Positions 1 to 8,774 of a DNA stretch of 32,077 bases are shown here, in pieces. The DNA is from Gammaproteobacteria bacterium (GTDB lineage: Bacteria; Pseudomonadota; Gammaproteobacteria; Ga0077536), in contig JADLEV010000039.1 of NCBI GenBank assembly GCA_020845935.1, positions 1 to 32,077 on the forward strand. Reading direction: 5' to 3'. A program made the translations under genes and the position numbers. The notes beneath the pieces are model-generated. The model was given only the letters and a program-made list of their open reading frames with translations, did not search any database and was not told where the DNA came from. Within the stretch, counting starts at the first letter, position 1. The number at the start of each line of letters is the position of its first letter.

Positions 1-516
1 CGCTTCCTGATCGTGTCGCTGTCGTTCTACGGCATGTCCACGTTCGAGGGGCCGATGATGTCGATCAAGACCGTCAACGCGCTGTCGCACTACACCGACT
101 GGACCATCGGCCACGTCCATTCCGGGGCGCTCGGCTGGGTCGCGATGATTACGATCGGTGCGCTGTACTATCTGATCCCGCGGCTGTTCGGCCGCGCCTT
201 GTACAGCACCAAGCTGGTCGAATGGCATTTCTGGATCTCGACCGTCGGCATCGTGCTGTACATCAGCTCGATGTGGGTCGCCGGCATCATGCAGGGACTG
301 ATGTGGCGCGCGGTGAATCCAGACGGGACGCTGACCTACAGCTTCGTGCAATCGGTCCAGGCGATGCATCCGTATTACATCATTCGGTTCCTCGGCGGCC
401 TGCTGTTCTTCTCCGGCATGGTCATCATGGCGGTCAATCTGTGGCGCACGGTGGCCGGCGCGAAACCGGTCGATGCGCGGATCCCCGCAGTCGTCCAGCA
501 GGGAGTGCCGGCATGA
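1..516 (+). CDS. ccoN: cbb3-type cytochrome c oxidase subunit I (CcoN), 3' part only
   Basis: C-terminal part of the catalytic haem-copper subunit of cbb3 oxidase, an inner-membrane enzyme that reduces O2 and pumps protons. The frame is open from base 1, so the gene starts outside the window. The visible 171 residues are hydrophobic with several membrane segments. They contain a [10 protein letters not shown] motif near the start, whose two histidines are the conserved haem ligands of CcoN. The C-terminal half ([16 protein letters not shown]) is also typical of the family. The stop overlaps the ccoO start as ATGA (513-516), which implies translational coupling. The operon continues with ccoO, ccoQ, ccoP, ccoG and ccoH, so the assignment is secure. 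Confidence 0.95.
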   Translation, partial: RFLIVSLSFYGMSTFEGPMMSIKTVNALSHYTDWTIGHVHSGALGWVAMITIGALYYLIPRLFGRALYSTKLVEWHFWISTVGIVLYISSMWVAGIMQGLMWRAVNPDGTLTYSFVQSVQAMHPYYIIRFLGGLLFFSGMVIMAVNLWRTVAGAKPVDARIPAVVQQGVPA

Positions 517-1124
517 GCGGTGGACACGAGAAAGTCGAGACCAGTACCGGCTTGATGATCCTGCTGACGCTGCTGGTGATGAGCGTCGGCGGCATCGCCC
601 AGATCGTGCCGCTCTATTTCATGCACTCGACCACCGCACCGGTCGAGGGCCTGCAACCGTATTCGCCACTGGCGCTGATGGGTCGCGATATCTACATCCG
701 CGAAGGCTGCAATGTTTGCCATTCGCAGATGATCCGGCCGTTCCGCGCCGAGACCGAGCGCTATGGGCATTACTCGGTGGCCGGCGAGTTCGTCTACGAC
801 CATCCCTTCCTGTGGGGCTCGAAACGTACCGGCCCCGATCTCGCCCGCGTCGGCGGCCGCTACAGCGATGACTGGCATCGGGTGCATCTGATCAATCCGC
901 GCGACGTCGTGCCGGAGTCGATCATGCCCGGCTACCCCTGGCTCGAGGAGCCGCTGGATGGCGACGACATCGAGACGCGGTTGCGCGTGCTGCGGCGGCT
1001 TGGCGCCGGTTACAGCGACGAGGCGATCGCCGGGGCTGCGTTGGAACTCGAAGGCAAGACCGAGCTCGACGCGCTGATCGCGTATCTGCAGGGACTCGGC
1101 ACCGTGATCCAGACCCGGAGATGA
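513..1124 (+). CDS. ccoO: cbb3-type cytochrome c oxidase subunit II (CcoO)
   Basis: Membrane-anchored mono-haem cytochrome c subunit that passes electrons to CcoN. It has 203 residues, a normal length. One N-terminal membrane anchor spans about residues 14-37. The haem c attachment site CNVCH is at 66-70, and the distal Met is probably M138 in SIMPGYPWL. The family signature residues around [20 protein letters not shown] are present. I chose the ATG at 513 because it overlaps the ccoN stop and directly precedes the expected N-terminus. The frame stays open further upstream, but that part lies inside ccoN. Confidence 0.96.
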   Translation: MSGGHEKVETSTGLMILLTLLVMSVGGIAQIVPLYFMHSTTAPVEGLQPYSPLALMGRDIYIREGCNVCHSQMIRPFRAETERYGHYSVAGEFVYDHPFLWGSKRTGPDLARVGGRYSDDWHRVHLINPRDVVPESIMPGYPWLEEPLDGDDIETRLRVLRRLGAGYSDEAIAGAALELEGKTELDALIAYLQGLGTVIQTRR

Positions 1125-1128
1125 GCTG

Positions 1129-1299
1129 ATGTTCGCCGCGACCCTCATGTTTGTATTGGAATGCGCGACCTTCTCGTTGATCGTCGCAATCGCGATCTGG
1201 GCCTTCCATCCCCGGCGCCGCGCCGAATTCGAACAGGCGGCGCAGTTACCCTTCCGGTTTGACGACGAACCGGCCGAGCGCGGAGCGCTGGATCGATGA
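1129..1299 (+). CDS. ccoQ: cbb3-type oxidase small subunit CcoQ/FixQ
   Basis: Short 56-residue protein with one membrane helix (about residues 8-25, ending AIAIWAFHP) followed by a charged Arg-rich and then acidic tail. This is the usual build of CcoQ, a small subunit that stabilises the cbb3 complex. It starts 4 bases after the ccoO stop, and its own stop overlaps the ccoP ATG (1296-1299, ATGA). Sequence conservation in this family is weak, so the call rests on size, topology and its position between ccoO and ccoP. Confidence 0.88.
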   Translation: MFAATLMFVLECATFSLIVAIAIWAFHPRRRAEFEQAAQLPFRFDDEPAERGALDR

Positions 1300-2213
1300 G
1301 CGATTTCACGAGTGGTTTCTGGAGCTGGTTCGTGATCATCATGGTGGCGGTCGGTATCGGCTTCGTCTCCTGGCTGCTCTGGTGGCAATCGCGTGGCCAG
1401 CGTCCGGCGGCGGGCGAGGAGGTGACCAGTGTCGGCCATGTGTGGGATGAGGACATCTACGAACTCAACAACCCGATGCCGCGCTGGTGGCTGTTTCGGT
1501 TCCTGCTGACCATTGCCTTCGCAGTGGGCTATCTCGCGCTGTATCCGGGTCTGGGGTCGTTTCCGGGATTGCTCGGCTGGAGTCAGATCAAGCAGTTCGA
1601 AGCAGAGCAGGCGCATGCGCGTGAACAGTATGACCCGATTTTCGAGCGCTACGCCGCCACCCCGATCCCGGAACTTGCCGAGGATGCCGCGGCACGCGAC
1701 ATCGGCCGGCGGCTGTTTCTGACCTATTGCGCGACCTGCCATGGCTCCGACGCGCGCGGTGTGCCGGGTTTTCCCAATCTGACCGATCACGACTGGCTCT
1801 GGGGCGGCACGCCGGAGCAGATCGAGACCAGCATCCTCTACGGCCGCCAGGGTGCGATGCCGCCATGGCAGGCATCGCTCAGTCGCGAGCAGATCTTCAG
1901 CGTCGCGCAGTATGTGCGTTCCTTGGGCGGTGGCCCGATCGATCCGGTGGTCAAGCTGCAGGGTGAGGAAACCTACCTGCAACTCTGTGTCGCCTGTCAC
2001 GACGCCGACGGCACCGGCAACCAGGCACTTGGCGCGCCGAATCTGACCGATGCGACCTGGCTGCATGGCGCGAGCCAGCGCACCATCATCGATGTCATCA
2101 CCAACGGCCGGACCGGACGGATGCCGGCGCATCGCGATTTTCTTGGAGAGGCGCGCGTGCATCTGCTGGCGGCCTATATCTATAGCCGCTCGATGCTCGG
2201 CGAGGAACGCTGA
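1296..2213 (+). CDS. ccoP: cbb3-type cytochrome c oxidase subunit III (CcoP), dihaem
   Basis: Dihaem cytochrome c subunit, the electron entry point of cbb3 oxidase. It has 305 residues, a typical length. Two hydrophobic segments (about 9-30 and 66-83) flank the conserved VWDEDIYELNNPMPRWW stretch that marks CcoP. The first haem site is CATCH (145-149) and the second is CVACH (231-235). M188 and M276 are the likely axial methionines. The start overlaps the ccoQ stop by ATGA, and ccoG follows after two bases. Confidence 0.96.
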   Translation: MSDFTSGFWSWFVIIMVAVGIGFVSWLLWWQSRGQRPAAGEEVTSVGHVWDEDIYELNNPMPRWWLFRFLLTIAFAVGYLALYPGLGSFPGLLGWSQIKQFEAEQAHAREQYDPIFERYAATPIPELAEDAAARDIGRRLFLTYCATCHGSDARGVPGFPNLTDHDWLWGGTPEQIETSILYGRQGAMPPWQASLSREQIFSVAQYVRSLGGGPIDPVVKLQGEETYLQLCVACHDADGTGNQALGAPNLTDATWLHGASQRTIIDVITNGRTGRMPAHRDFLGEARVHLLAAYIYSRSMLGEER

Positions 2214-2215
2214 CG

Positions 2216-3616
2216 ATGTCGGCAGCGGGGGCGCCGCAAGCGCCCAGCGGCGCCGATGGCGGTCTGTTCCAGAAGCGCCGCAAGATCCAACCGCGGTTTG
2301 CGCACGGCCGGTTTGCGCGGCTGCGCGTGCTCGGCGTCATCGTCTTGCTTGGCCTGTATTACGGCGTCGCCTGGCTGCCGTGGGAGGGCCGTCAGGCAAT
2401 CCTGTGGGATCTGCCGGCGCGCAAGTTCTACATCTTCGGCTGGGTCTTCTGGCCGCAGGATTTCATCTATCTCGCGGTGATGTTGATCATTGCCGCACTC
2501 AGCCTGTTCCTGTTTACCGCACTCGCGGGCCGGCTCTGGTGCGGCTATGCCTGCCCGCAAACGGTCTGGACCGAGGTATTTCTCTGGATTGAGCGCTTGG
2601 TCGAGGGCGATCGCCATCGGCAGATTCAGCGCGATCGAGCGCCGCTGTCGGCCGGCAAGCTTGGCGTCAAGGCGACCAAGCATGCACTGTGGCTAATCTT
2701 CGCGCTGTTCACCGGCTTCACCTTCGTCGGCTACTTCACGCCGATTCGCGAGTTGACGGCGGCATTGTTCGCCTGGCAGCTCGGCGGCTGGGAAACGTTC
2801 TGGATTCTGTTCTACAGCCTTGCGACCTATGGCAACGCCGGCTGGCTGCGCGAGCAGGTCTGCTTCTACATGTGTCCCTATGCGCGTTTTCAGAGCGCGA
2901 TGTTCGATGGCGACACGTTGATCGTCTCCTACGACGGCACGCGCGGTGAGCCGCGCGGCGGGCGCAAGCGCGGCACGCGCGGCAACGACGGCGCACTCGG
3001 CGATTGCGTCTCCTGTCTGCTATGCGTGCAGGTCTGCCCGGTCGGCATCGACATTCGCGATGGCCTGCAGTACGAGTGCATCGGCTGCGCGGCGTGTATC
3101 GATGTCTGCGACACGGTGATGCAACGCATGGGCTACGCGCCGGGCCTGATCCGCTATACCACCGAACATCGGCTGCACGGCCGGCCCGGCCGCAGCCTGC
3201 GGCCGCGCCTATGGATCTATGCGGCGATCCTGGTCGCGATCACGGCGGCATTGGTCTGGTCGCTCGCCGCCCGGGTGCCGCTCGGCTTCGGCGTCACGCC
3301 GGATCGCAACCAGCTCTTTCGCGAGAACGCCACGGGTCGGATTGAGAACGTCTATACGCTACAAGTCCTCAATATGGATAGCCGCGAGCACAGCTATGAC
3401 ATCACCGTGCTCGGCCTGTTGGACCCGGCACTGGAAATCGACGGTGGGCGGCCACGCGTCGCCGGCGGCGCGACCGGGACCTTTGCCGCGCGGGTACATA
3501 TCGACATCGACGCAGTCGAGAGTCGCAGCATGCCAATCACCTTCCGGATCCACGCCATCGACGATGCCGCCATCGCGGTCGAGGAATCGTCGCGTTTCCT
3601 TGGCCCGGCACCATGA
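2216..3616 (+). CDS. ccoG: cbb3 oxidase assembly ferredoxin-like protein CcoG (RdxA/FixG)
   Basis: Polytopic membrane protein with a cytoplasmic polyferredoxin domain. CcoG is known to act in copper handling (Cu2+ to Cu+ reduction) during cbb3 assembly. It has 466 residues with hydrophobic segments near 36-54, 80-104, 156-175 and 190-206. Membrane-side Cys pairs are seen in CGYACP (C109, C113) and CFYMCP (C216, C220). Two 4Fe-4S motifs follow: C264/C267/C270/C274 and C288/C291/C294/C298. A further membrane helix (about 333-352) leads to a C-terminal immunoglobulin-like domain. It starts 2 bases after the ccoP stop and overlaps ccoH by ATGA. Confidence 0.95.
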   Translation: MSAAGAPQAPSGADGGLFQKRRKIQPRFAHGRFARLRVLGVIVLLGLYYGVAWLPWEGRQAILWDLPARKFYIFGWVFWPQDFIYLAVMLIIAALSLFLFTALAGRLWCGYACPQTVWTEVFLWIERLVEGDRHRQIQRDRAPLSAGKLGVKATKHALWLIFALFTGFTFVGYFTPIRELTAALFAWQLGGWETFWILFYSLATYGNAGWLREQVCFYMCPYARFQSAMFDGDTLIVSYDGTRGEPRGGRKRGTRGNDGALGDCVSCLLCVQVCPVGIDIRDGLQYECIGCAACIDVCDTVMQRMGYAPGLIRYTTEHRLHGRPGRSLRPRLWIYAAILVAITAALVWSLAARVPLGFGVTPDRNQLFRENATGRIENVYTLQVLNMDSREHSYDITVLGLLDPALEIDGGRPRVAGGATGTFAARVHIDIDAVESRSMPITFRIHAIDDAAIAVEESSRFLGPAP

Positions 3617-4074
3617 TTTCGGTACCGCAGCGTTGGTATCGCGTGCCGCAAGTCTGGCTGGTGCTGGGCTTGCCGGCGGCGGTCGTGATCGGTTGCGCCA
3701 TCACGATGGTGATCGCCTGGCGCACGTTCGACGGAGTCGTCGTCGACGATTACTATCGCCGCGGCCTGGAAATCAATCAGGATCTGGTGCGCGATCGCCG
3801 TGCAGCCGAACTCGGGCTGGACGCCGTCGTTGCTTTCGCACCAGACAGCGGTTTGACGATTTCGATCACCGCAGCCGACACGACACCACTGCCAGATACC
3901 TTGCAGGTGCGGCTGCTGCACGCGACGCGATCCGGTCAGGACCAAGCGCTGCTGCTGCCGTGGACCGAGGCCGGACGCTACCGGGCGCCGGCACCGGAAC
4001 TTGCTTCCGGCCGTTGGTACCTGCACATCGAGGCTGCCGACTGGCGTCTGCGCAATACCTTGTCGATACCGTGA
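3613..4074 (+). CDS. ccoH: FixH/CcoH-family cbb3 oxidase assembly protein
   Basis: Membrane-anchored accessory protein of the FixH/CcoH family, needed for cbb3 assembly or stability. It has 153 residues. One N-terminal transmembrane helix (about 15-36) is followed by DDYYRRGLEINQ, the family's most recognisable motif. The rest is a predicted periplasmic beta domain. The ATG overlaps the ccoG stop (3613-3616). ccoI (Cu-exporting ATPase) and ccoS, which often follow, are absent here; the next gene is an unrelated receptor. Confidence 0.9.
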   Translation: MISVPQRWYRVPQVWLVLGLPAAVVIGCAITMVIAWRTFDGVVVDDYYRRGLEINQDLVRDRRAAELGLDAVVAFAPDSGLTISITAADTTPLPDTLQVRLLHATRSGQDQALLLPWTEAGRYRAPAPELASGRWYLHIEAADWRLRNTLSIP

Positions 4075-4251
4075 TCCATCGCGCCGCAGCGGCGTTGAAT
4101 CTGCAGCAGATCGGTAAAAACTGAGCGAGCGCATTGCCCCGACCGTCGGCGGCGCGACGATGCGTGACGTTGCCATTGACATCCACGCTTTTGTACGGAA
4201 GGGGCTGAACCAACTACATACGTTGAAACCATCGAAATAGGGGGACAAGTC

Positions 4252-7221
4252 ATGGATTTTTGCCCTGGGTACGCTCGTCGTCGTTTCGATTTGCCGCAAG
4301 CCGTTTCACGTAGCACCGCCGTTCGCATCATCAGCATCATCGCCAGTCTGACCGGTCCGCTCACGGTCACCGCACAGCAACAACAACCTGAGGAAATCTT
4401 CGTGACCGGGTCGCGCCTGCGCCAGACCGGTTTCGACACGCCCAACCCGGTCACCGTGCTCGACAGCGACTACATGGAGAGCATGGGCCTGGTCAACGTC
4501 AGCGATGTGCTGGCACAGGTGCCGCAGAATCAACCCTACGTTACCCCGACCAATATCGGACTCGGCAATTTCAACGTCGGCGCCAGCCTCGCCAATCTGC
4601 GTGGCATGAATCCGTACTACGGCACGCGCACGCTGACGCTGGTCGATGGCAGGCGCCATGTGCCGAGCACCAACGGCGGGGCGGTCGATCTGAATCTGAT
4701 CCCGTCACTGTTGGTGGCGCGCAGTGAGACGGTGACCGGGGGTGCGTCCGCGGCCTATGGCACCGACGCGGTGGCGGGGGTGGTCAATATGATCCTCGAC
4801 ACCAAGCTCGACGGGATTCGGGCTCAGGTCGATTACGGGCAGAGCTTCCGCAGCGATGGCGACGATTTCCATGGGGCCCTGGCCGGCGGAACCGACTTTG
4901 CCGGTGGCCGCGGTCACGTCATCTTCGGCGCCGAGTATCAGCATTCCGGCGAGATTGGCGATTGCGCCAGTTCCCGCCTGTGGTGCGCCGCGTCCTGGGA
5001 TGACCTCACCAATCCGGGCTACAGCACACCGTCGTCGACGACCTATGGCGAGCCGAATTTCGTCATCGCGCCGGATTCCCGCTCGGACAACCAGACCTTC
5101 ACCGGTGTGTTTCCCACGCTGAAAAAGAAGTTCAACGACGCCGGCACCGCGTTGCTCGATTACGACCCTGGCAAGTATTCGTCGATCAACAACTTCCTGC
5201 CGTTCCAGGGGCATTCCGGCGGCGATGGGCCATCGGTGTACAGCAGCCTGAAACTGCGGGTGCCGGTGGAGCGGTACTCGCTGTTCGGGCATGTCGATTT
5301 CAACCTGACCGACACGATCCAGGGCTTTCTGGAAATGTCCTATGGACATCGCGACAGTTCCAACATCGGCTGGGCCTTTGGCCCGGGCGTGGTATCGATC
5401 CGACCGGACAATGCCTTTCTGACGCCGGCCGTCGCCGCGTTCATCGCCGCACCGACACGGTTCAACCGCAGCCTGGTCGACAAGATTCGCCAGACCAACG
5501 AAACGAAGAACGATTCCTACCGCGTCGCGACCGGGGCGAACGGCACCGTGTTCACCGACTGGAGCTGGGATTTCTATTATCAGTACGGGCGCAACGAGCA
5601 ATCGCAGCGCTTGCATAACAACAAGGTCAACTCGTTCTTTAACTACGCCCTCGATGCGGTCATTGACCCCAACTCGACCCGTCCCGCCTGTCGGGCACTG
5701 GTGGCGAATGCGGCCGTCAATCCGTATTTCGCGACCAACGGCGTGGTCGACCCCGGTGCCGCCGGGTGCGTACCGATCAATCTGTTCGGACTCAACGGCA
5801 TCACGCCCGAGGCCATCGCCTATACCCACCGCACGCTGCCGGAGGATTTCAGCTACGACCAGCATGTCGTCGCGGCGCACCTGGCGGGCGACCTGTTCGA
5901 GGGAATCGGCAGCGGCGCGGCCCGGGCCGCTGCCGGCATCGAGTATCGCAATGATCAAGGCGACGTGACCCACGGCAATCTGCCGTATTACGACCAGTTC
6001 GCCCTGAGCTACCAGCTCGATTTCGCCGGCAAGCAGGAAACGATCGAGGGCTTCGCCGAACTCAATCTGCCGCTGCTGCGGGATTCGCCGCTGGGTGATC
6101 TGCTGGAGGTCAATGCGGCGTTTCGGCAGACGCACACCAAGAGCACCGACAGCTTCACCGGCTCATCGCGCTCCTTCGACATCACCACCTGGAAGGTCGG
6201 CAGCGTGTTCAATCCGGTGTCCTGGCTGCGCCTGCGGGCCACGCGTTCCCGGGACATCCGCGCGGCGGGCTTCCGCGAGCTCTACATCCGACAGAACCGC
6301 AACCTCGGGGTCGGCCTTGGTGGTTCGGTGATCAACCGCTGGACCGCGAACCCAGCCGATGTGACGCAGTCTTTGGCTGGCGGCAACGTCGACCTGGTCC
6401 CGGAGCATGCGGATACCTGGACCGTGGGCCTGATCCTGCAACCGGAAGGCTTGCTGGAGCGCTTCCGGTTATCGGCCGACTGGTACCAGATCAAGTTGAA
6501 CGATGCGATTAATACCAATGTCGGCAACCAGACCATCGTCGATCTGTGCTGGCAGGTCCGCCAGTATTGCGATCGCATCGAAGGCACGGCCAATGGCACA
6601 GGCGGTTTTTCCGACATCACCTTTGTCAACGGCACCGCGGTCAACTTCGCGCAGATCGTGTCGCGTGGCATCGATCTGGAAGTGGCCTACCTGTTCGACC
6701 TCGACCGTCTGCACGATCGCCTGCGCGGCTCGGTCACGTTCCGTGCGCTCGGCGCGTATCAGTACGACTTCATCGTCGACAGCGGCGGTCTGCGGCAGGA
6801 TTACGCTGGTCAATCCGGTCCGCTGGGTTCCTTCGTCGATTGGAACCCGGCACCCTACTGGATCTGGAATGGCTGGTTCAGCTACAGCAACGGACCGTTT
6901 TCCTTCACCCTGCAAGGGCGCTACATCGGACCCGGTGCCTATCGCCGCGATCGCGTCGGACCCGAGGATGCCGGCTATGACCCGACCAAGGCGAACAGCA
7001 TCAATGACAACCGGGTGCCGGATCGGCTGTACCTGAATCTGTCCGGCAGCTATGGGTTCGACCTCGGTGACGAGCGGCGGCTCGAGTTGTTCACGTCGAT
7101 CAGCAATCTGCTGGACACCGATCCGCCCATTGCGCCAGGCGGCAATGGCGGCGCGACCAATCCGGTGTACTTCGATGTCGTCGGTGCGACGTTCCGCACC
7201 GGGTTGCGATTGCGGTTCTGA
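4252..7221 (+). CDS. TonB-dependent outer-membrane receptor
   Basis: Large outer-membrane beta-barrel receptor of 989 residues that would import a bulky ligand with TonB-ExbBD energy. The N-terminus has an unusually long signal region (about 1-42, hydrophobic core IISIIASLTGPLTVTA), followed by EEIFVTGSRL, a TonB-box-like and early plug motif. The plug domain runs to about residue 170 and includes NLRGMNPYYGTRTLTLVDGRR and GGASAAYGTDAVAGVVNMIL. The remainder is barrel and ends in a terminal Phe after GLRLRF. The start is supported by GGGGGA about 8 bases upstream. It does not resemble siderophore receptors closely. The subfamily is the kind abundant in Xanthomonas, Caulobacter and sphingomonads, and the substrate is unknown. 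A perfect TTGACA at 4176-4181 lacks a good -10 partner. Confidence 0.92.
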   Translation: MDFCPGYARRRFDLPQAVSRSTAVRIISIIASLTGPLTVTAQQQQPEEIFVTGSRLRQTGFDTPNPVTVLDSDYMESMGLVNVSDVLAQVPQNQPYVTPTNIGLGNFNVGASLANLRGMNPYYGTRTLTLVDGRRHVPSTNGGAVDLNLIPSLLVARSETVTGGASAAYGTDAVAGVVNMILDTKLDGIRAQVDYGQSFRSDGDDFHGALAGGTDFAGGRGHVIFGAEYQHSGEIGDCASSRLWCAASWDDLTNPGYSTPSSTTYGEPNFVIAPDSRSDNQTFTGVFPTLKKKFNDAGTALLDYDPGKYSSINNFLPFQGHSGGDGPSVYSSLKLRVPVERYSLFGHVDFNLTDTIQGFLEMSYGHRDSSNIGWAFGPGVVSIRPDNAFLTPAVAAFIAAPTRFNRSLVDKIRQTNETKNDSYRVATGANGTVFTDWSWDFYYQYGRNEQSQRLHNNKVNSFFNYALDAVIDPNSTRPACRALVANAAVNPYFATNGVVDPGAAGCVPINLFGLNGITPEAIAYTHRTLPEDFSYDQHVVAAHLAGDLFEGIGSGAARAAAGIEYRNDQGDVTHGNLPYYDQFALSYQLDFAGKQETIEGFAELNLPLLRDSPLGDLLEVNAAFRQTHTKSTDSFTGSSRSFDITTWKVGSVFNPVSWLRLRATRSRDIRAAGFRELYIRQNRNLGVGLGGSVINRWTANPADVTQSLAGGNVDLVPEHADTWTVGLILQPEGLLERFRLSADWYQIKLNDAINTNVGNQTIVDLCWQVRQYCDRIEGTANGTGGFSDITFVNGTAVNFAQIVSRGIDLEVAYLFDLDRLHDRLRGSVTFRALGAYQYDFIVDSGGLRQDYAGQSGPLGSFVDWNPAPYWIWNGWFSYSNGPFSFTLQGRYIGPGAYRRDRVGPEDAGYDPTKANSINDNRVPDRLYLNLSGSYGFDLGDERRLELFTSISNLLDTDPPIAPGGNGGATNPVYFDVVGATFRTGLRLRF

Positions 7222-7241
7222 GGGACGTCGTCTGAGCTGCG

Positions 7242-7275
7242 GACCGGGGGGCCGGCATGGCGTAGCCTCCCGGTC
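7242..7275. terminator. Hairpin between convergent genes, possible bidirectional terminator
   Basis: Arms 7242-7251 and 7266-7275 form a 10-bp GC-rich stem with one G-T wobble and a 14-base loop. The hairpin lies between the stop of the TonB receptor and the stop of srkA. There is no T tract on either side, so intrinsic termination is possible but not shown. Confidence 0.4.
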
Positions 7276-7287
7276 TGGCCGGAGACT

Positions 7288-8286
7288 CTATACCGCCAGC
7301 GGCGGCTCCTGCATCAGCGCGATCTGTTCGCGCAGTTCCAGAATCTGCTGCTCCCAGAAGCGAGCTGACGCGAACCACGGGAACGCCGGTGGAAAGGCCG
7401 GATCGCTCCAGCGCGCGGCGAGCCACGCGGCATGGTGCAGCAATCGCAGCGTGCGCAGCGCCTCGATCAGGTGCAGTTCGCGCGGCTCGAACTCGTGGAA
7501 CGTCTCGTAGCCGTCCAGCACCGCACCGAGCTGTACCGTCTGCTCGACGCGATCACCGGACAGCAGCAACCACAGGTCCTGCACCGCCGGCCCCATTCGC
7601 GCGTCGTCGAAATCGACGAAGTGCGGACCGGCATCGGACCACAACAGATTGCCGGCATGACAGTCGCCGTGCAGCCGGATCGGTTGATAGGTACCGGCGC
7701 GCGCAAAGCAGGCGCGGACCTCGACCAGCGCCTGATCGACGACGCTGCGCCAGACCTCGGCGAGCGCGGGCGGCAGCCAGCCGTGATCGAGCAGGTACTG
7801 GCGTGGCTGCTCGCCGAAGCTCACGAGATCGAGCGCCGGCCGATGCCGGAACCCCCGTACCGCACCGACCGCGTGCATCCGGCCGAGATACCGCCCGATC
7901 ATTTGCAGGATCGAGGTATCGCCCAGCTCCGGTGTGCGGCCGCCCTGACGCCGATAGAGCGCGAACCGAAACTCTTGATAACGATGCAGCGTCACACCGT
8001 GCAGCGCGATCGGCGCGAGCACTGGGATTTCGTTGTCCAGCAGTTCCTGGGTGAACGCATGTTCTTCGAGGATCGCGTCATCCGACCAGCGTCCGTTGCG
8101 ATAGAACTTGGCGATCAGCGGCAGGCTGTCGTCGATGCCGATCTGATAGACGCGGTTCTCGTAGCTGTTCAGCGCCAGCAGCCGGCCGTCGCACACGAGA
8201 TCGATGCTGGAGATGGCATCGAGGATCGTGTCCGGCAACAGGCCGGCGAACGGGAGCGTGGCGGGCGCTGCGGCCAAGGAGCTCAC
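7288..8286 (-). CDS. srkA: Stress response kinase A (SrkA/YihE-type protein kinase)
   Basis: Cytoplasmic Ser/Thr kinase of the APH/YihE fold. In E. coli SrkA counters stress-induced death. It has 332 residues, the normal length. The catalytic loop is HGDCHAGN (206-213, with D208 as the likely base and N213), and the metal-binding DFDD motif is at 225-228, followed by GPAVQDLW. The N-terminal SYENRVYQIG and IAKFYRNGRWS (Lys60) match the nucleotide-binding part of the family. The GTG start at 8286 overlaps the stop of the upstream cupin as GTGA (8283-8286), so the two genes are translationally coupled. In E. coli srkA sits with dsbA; here it is last in a cupin/dehydrogenase operon. Confidence 0.92.
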   Translation of the reverse strand: MSSLAAAPATLPFAGLLPDTILDAISSIDLVCDGRLLALNSYENRVYQIGIDDSLPLIAKFYRNGRWSDDAILEEHAFTQELLDNEIPVLAPIALHGVTLHRYQEFRFALYRRQGGRTPELGDTSILQMIGRYLGRMHAVGAVRGFRHRPALDLVSFGEQPRQYLLDHGWLPPALAEVWRSVVDQALVEVRACFARAGTYQPIRLHGDCHAGNLLWSDAGPHFVDFDDARMGPAVQDLWLLLSGDRVEQTVQLGAVLDGYETFHEFEPRELHLIEALRTLRLLHHAAWLAARWSDPAFPPAFPWFASARFWEQQILELREQIALMQEPPLAV

Positions 8287-8765
8287 TCGCCGTCCCAGTA
8301 GTCGAGCGTCGCCTCCGGGTGCAGCAGCATCCGCACCGGCGGTTGATCGTCGCGGCGCACGTAGGCGCCGAGCTTGTTCGAATCCGGATACTCGACGACC
8401 TCGACCGAGCTCGCGGAACTGAGCGCGAGATAGCGCAGTGGCGCGTCCGAGGTGTTGATGATCTGATGCGCACTGCCGGGTCCCGCCGGTGCCGGAATCA
8501 AGTCACCGGCGCGGATGTCGTAATTCTCGCCGTCATAGCGCAGCATGCCGCTGCCGGACAGAATCACGAACAGCTCGTCCTGCTGAAAATGCTGGTGGTA
8601 CGGCCAGGCCCGCTTGCCGGGCGCGACCTCGACCAGCGTGCAGCCGATTTGCCTCAGGCCAAGCTCGCCGCCGAGCCGCGCAATATGCGCGGCGAAGCGT
8701 TCGCCATGACCGAACGACGCAGTTTCGATCATATCGATATTGTGAATTGCGGGGCGTTTTGCCAT
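8283..8765 (-). CDS. Single-domain cupin protein
   Basis: Small beta-barrel cupin of 160 residues. The metal-binding cupin motif 1 is visible: H57 and H59 in PYHQHF and E64 in QQDELFVILSG. H100 in motif 2 (PGSAHQIIN) completes a 3-His-1-Glu site. The substrate is not predictable, since such proteins include sugar isomerases, dioxygenases and storage-type proteins. The start is supported by GAGGAG five bases upstream. It lies 9 bases after the dehydrogenase gene and overlaps srkA, so all three are probably one transcript. Confidence 0.85.
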   Translation of the reverse strand: MAKRPAIHNIDMIETASFGHGERFAAHIARLGGELGLRQIGCTLVEVAPGKRAWPYHQHFQQDELFVILSGSGMLRYDGENYDIRAGDLIPAPAGPGSAHQIINTSDAPLRYLALSSASSVEVVEYPDSNKLGAYVRRDDQPPVRMLLHPEATLDYWDGE

Positions 8766-8774
8766 GAAGACTCC

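Noticed and set aside
375-2162. A 595-codon open frame opposite ccoO-ccoP
   Set aside because: Antisense shadow of GC-rich cco genes; its composition resembles no protein family.
4176-4181. Perfect TTGACA before the TonB receptor
   Set aside because: No acceptable -10 at 16-19 bases, so not called as a promoter.
4705-6135. A 476-codon open frame opposite the TonB receptor
   Set aside because: Shadow frame; the plus-strand receptor is unambiguous.
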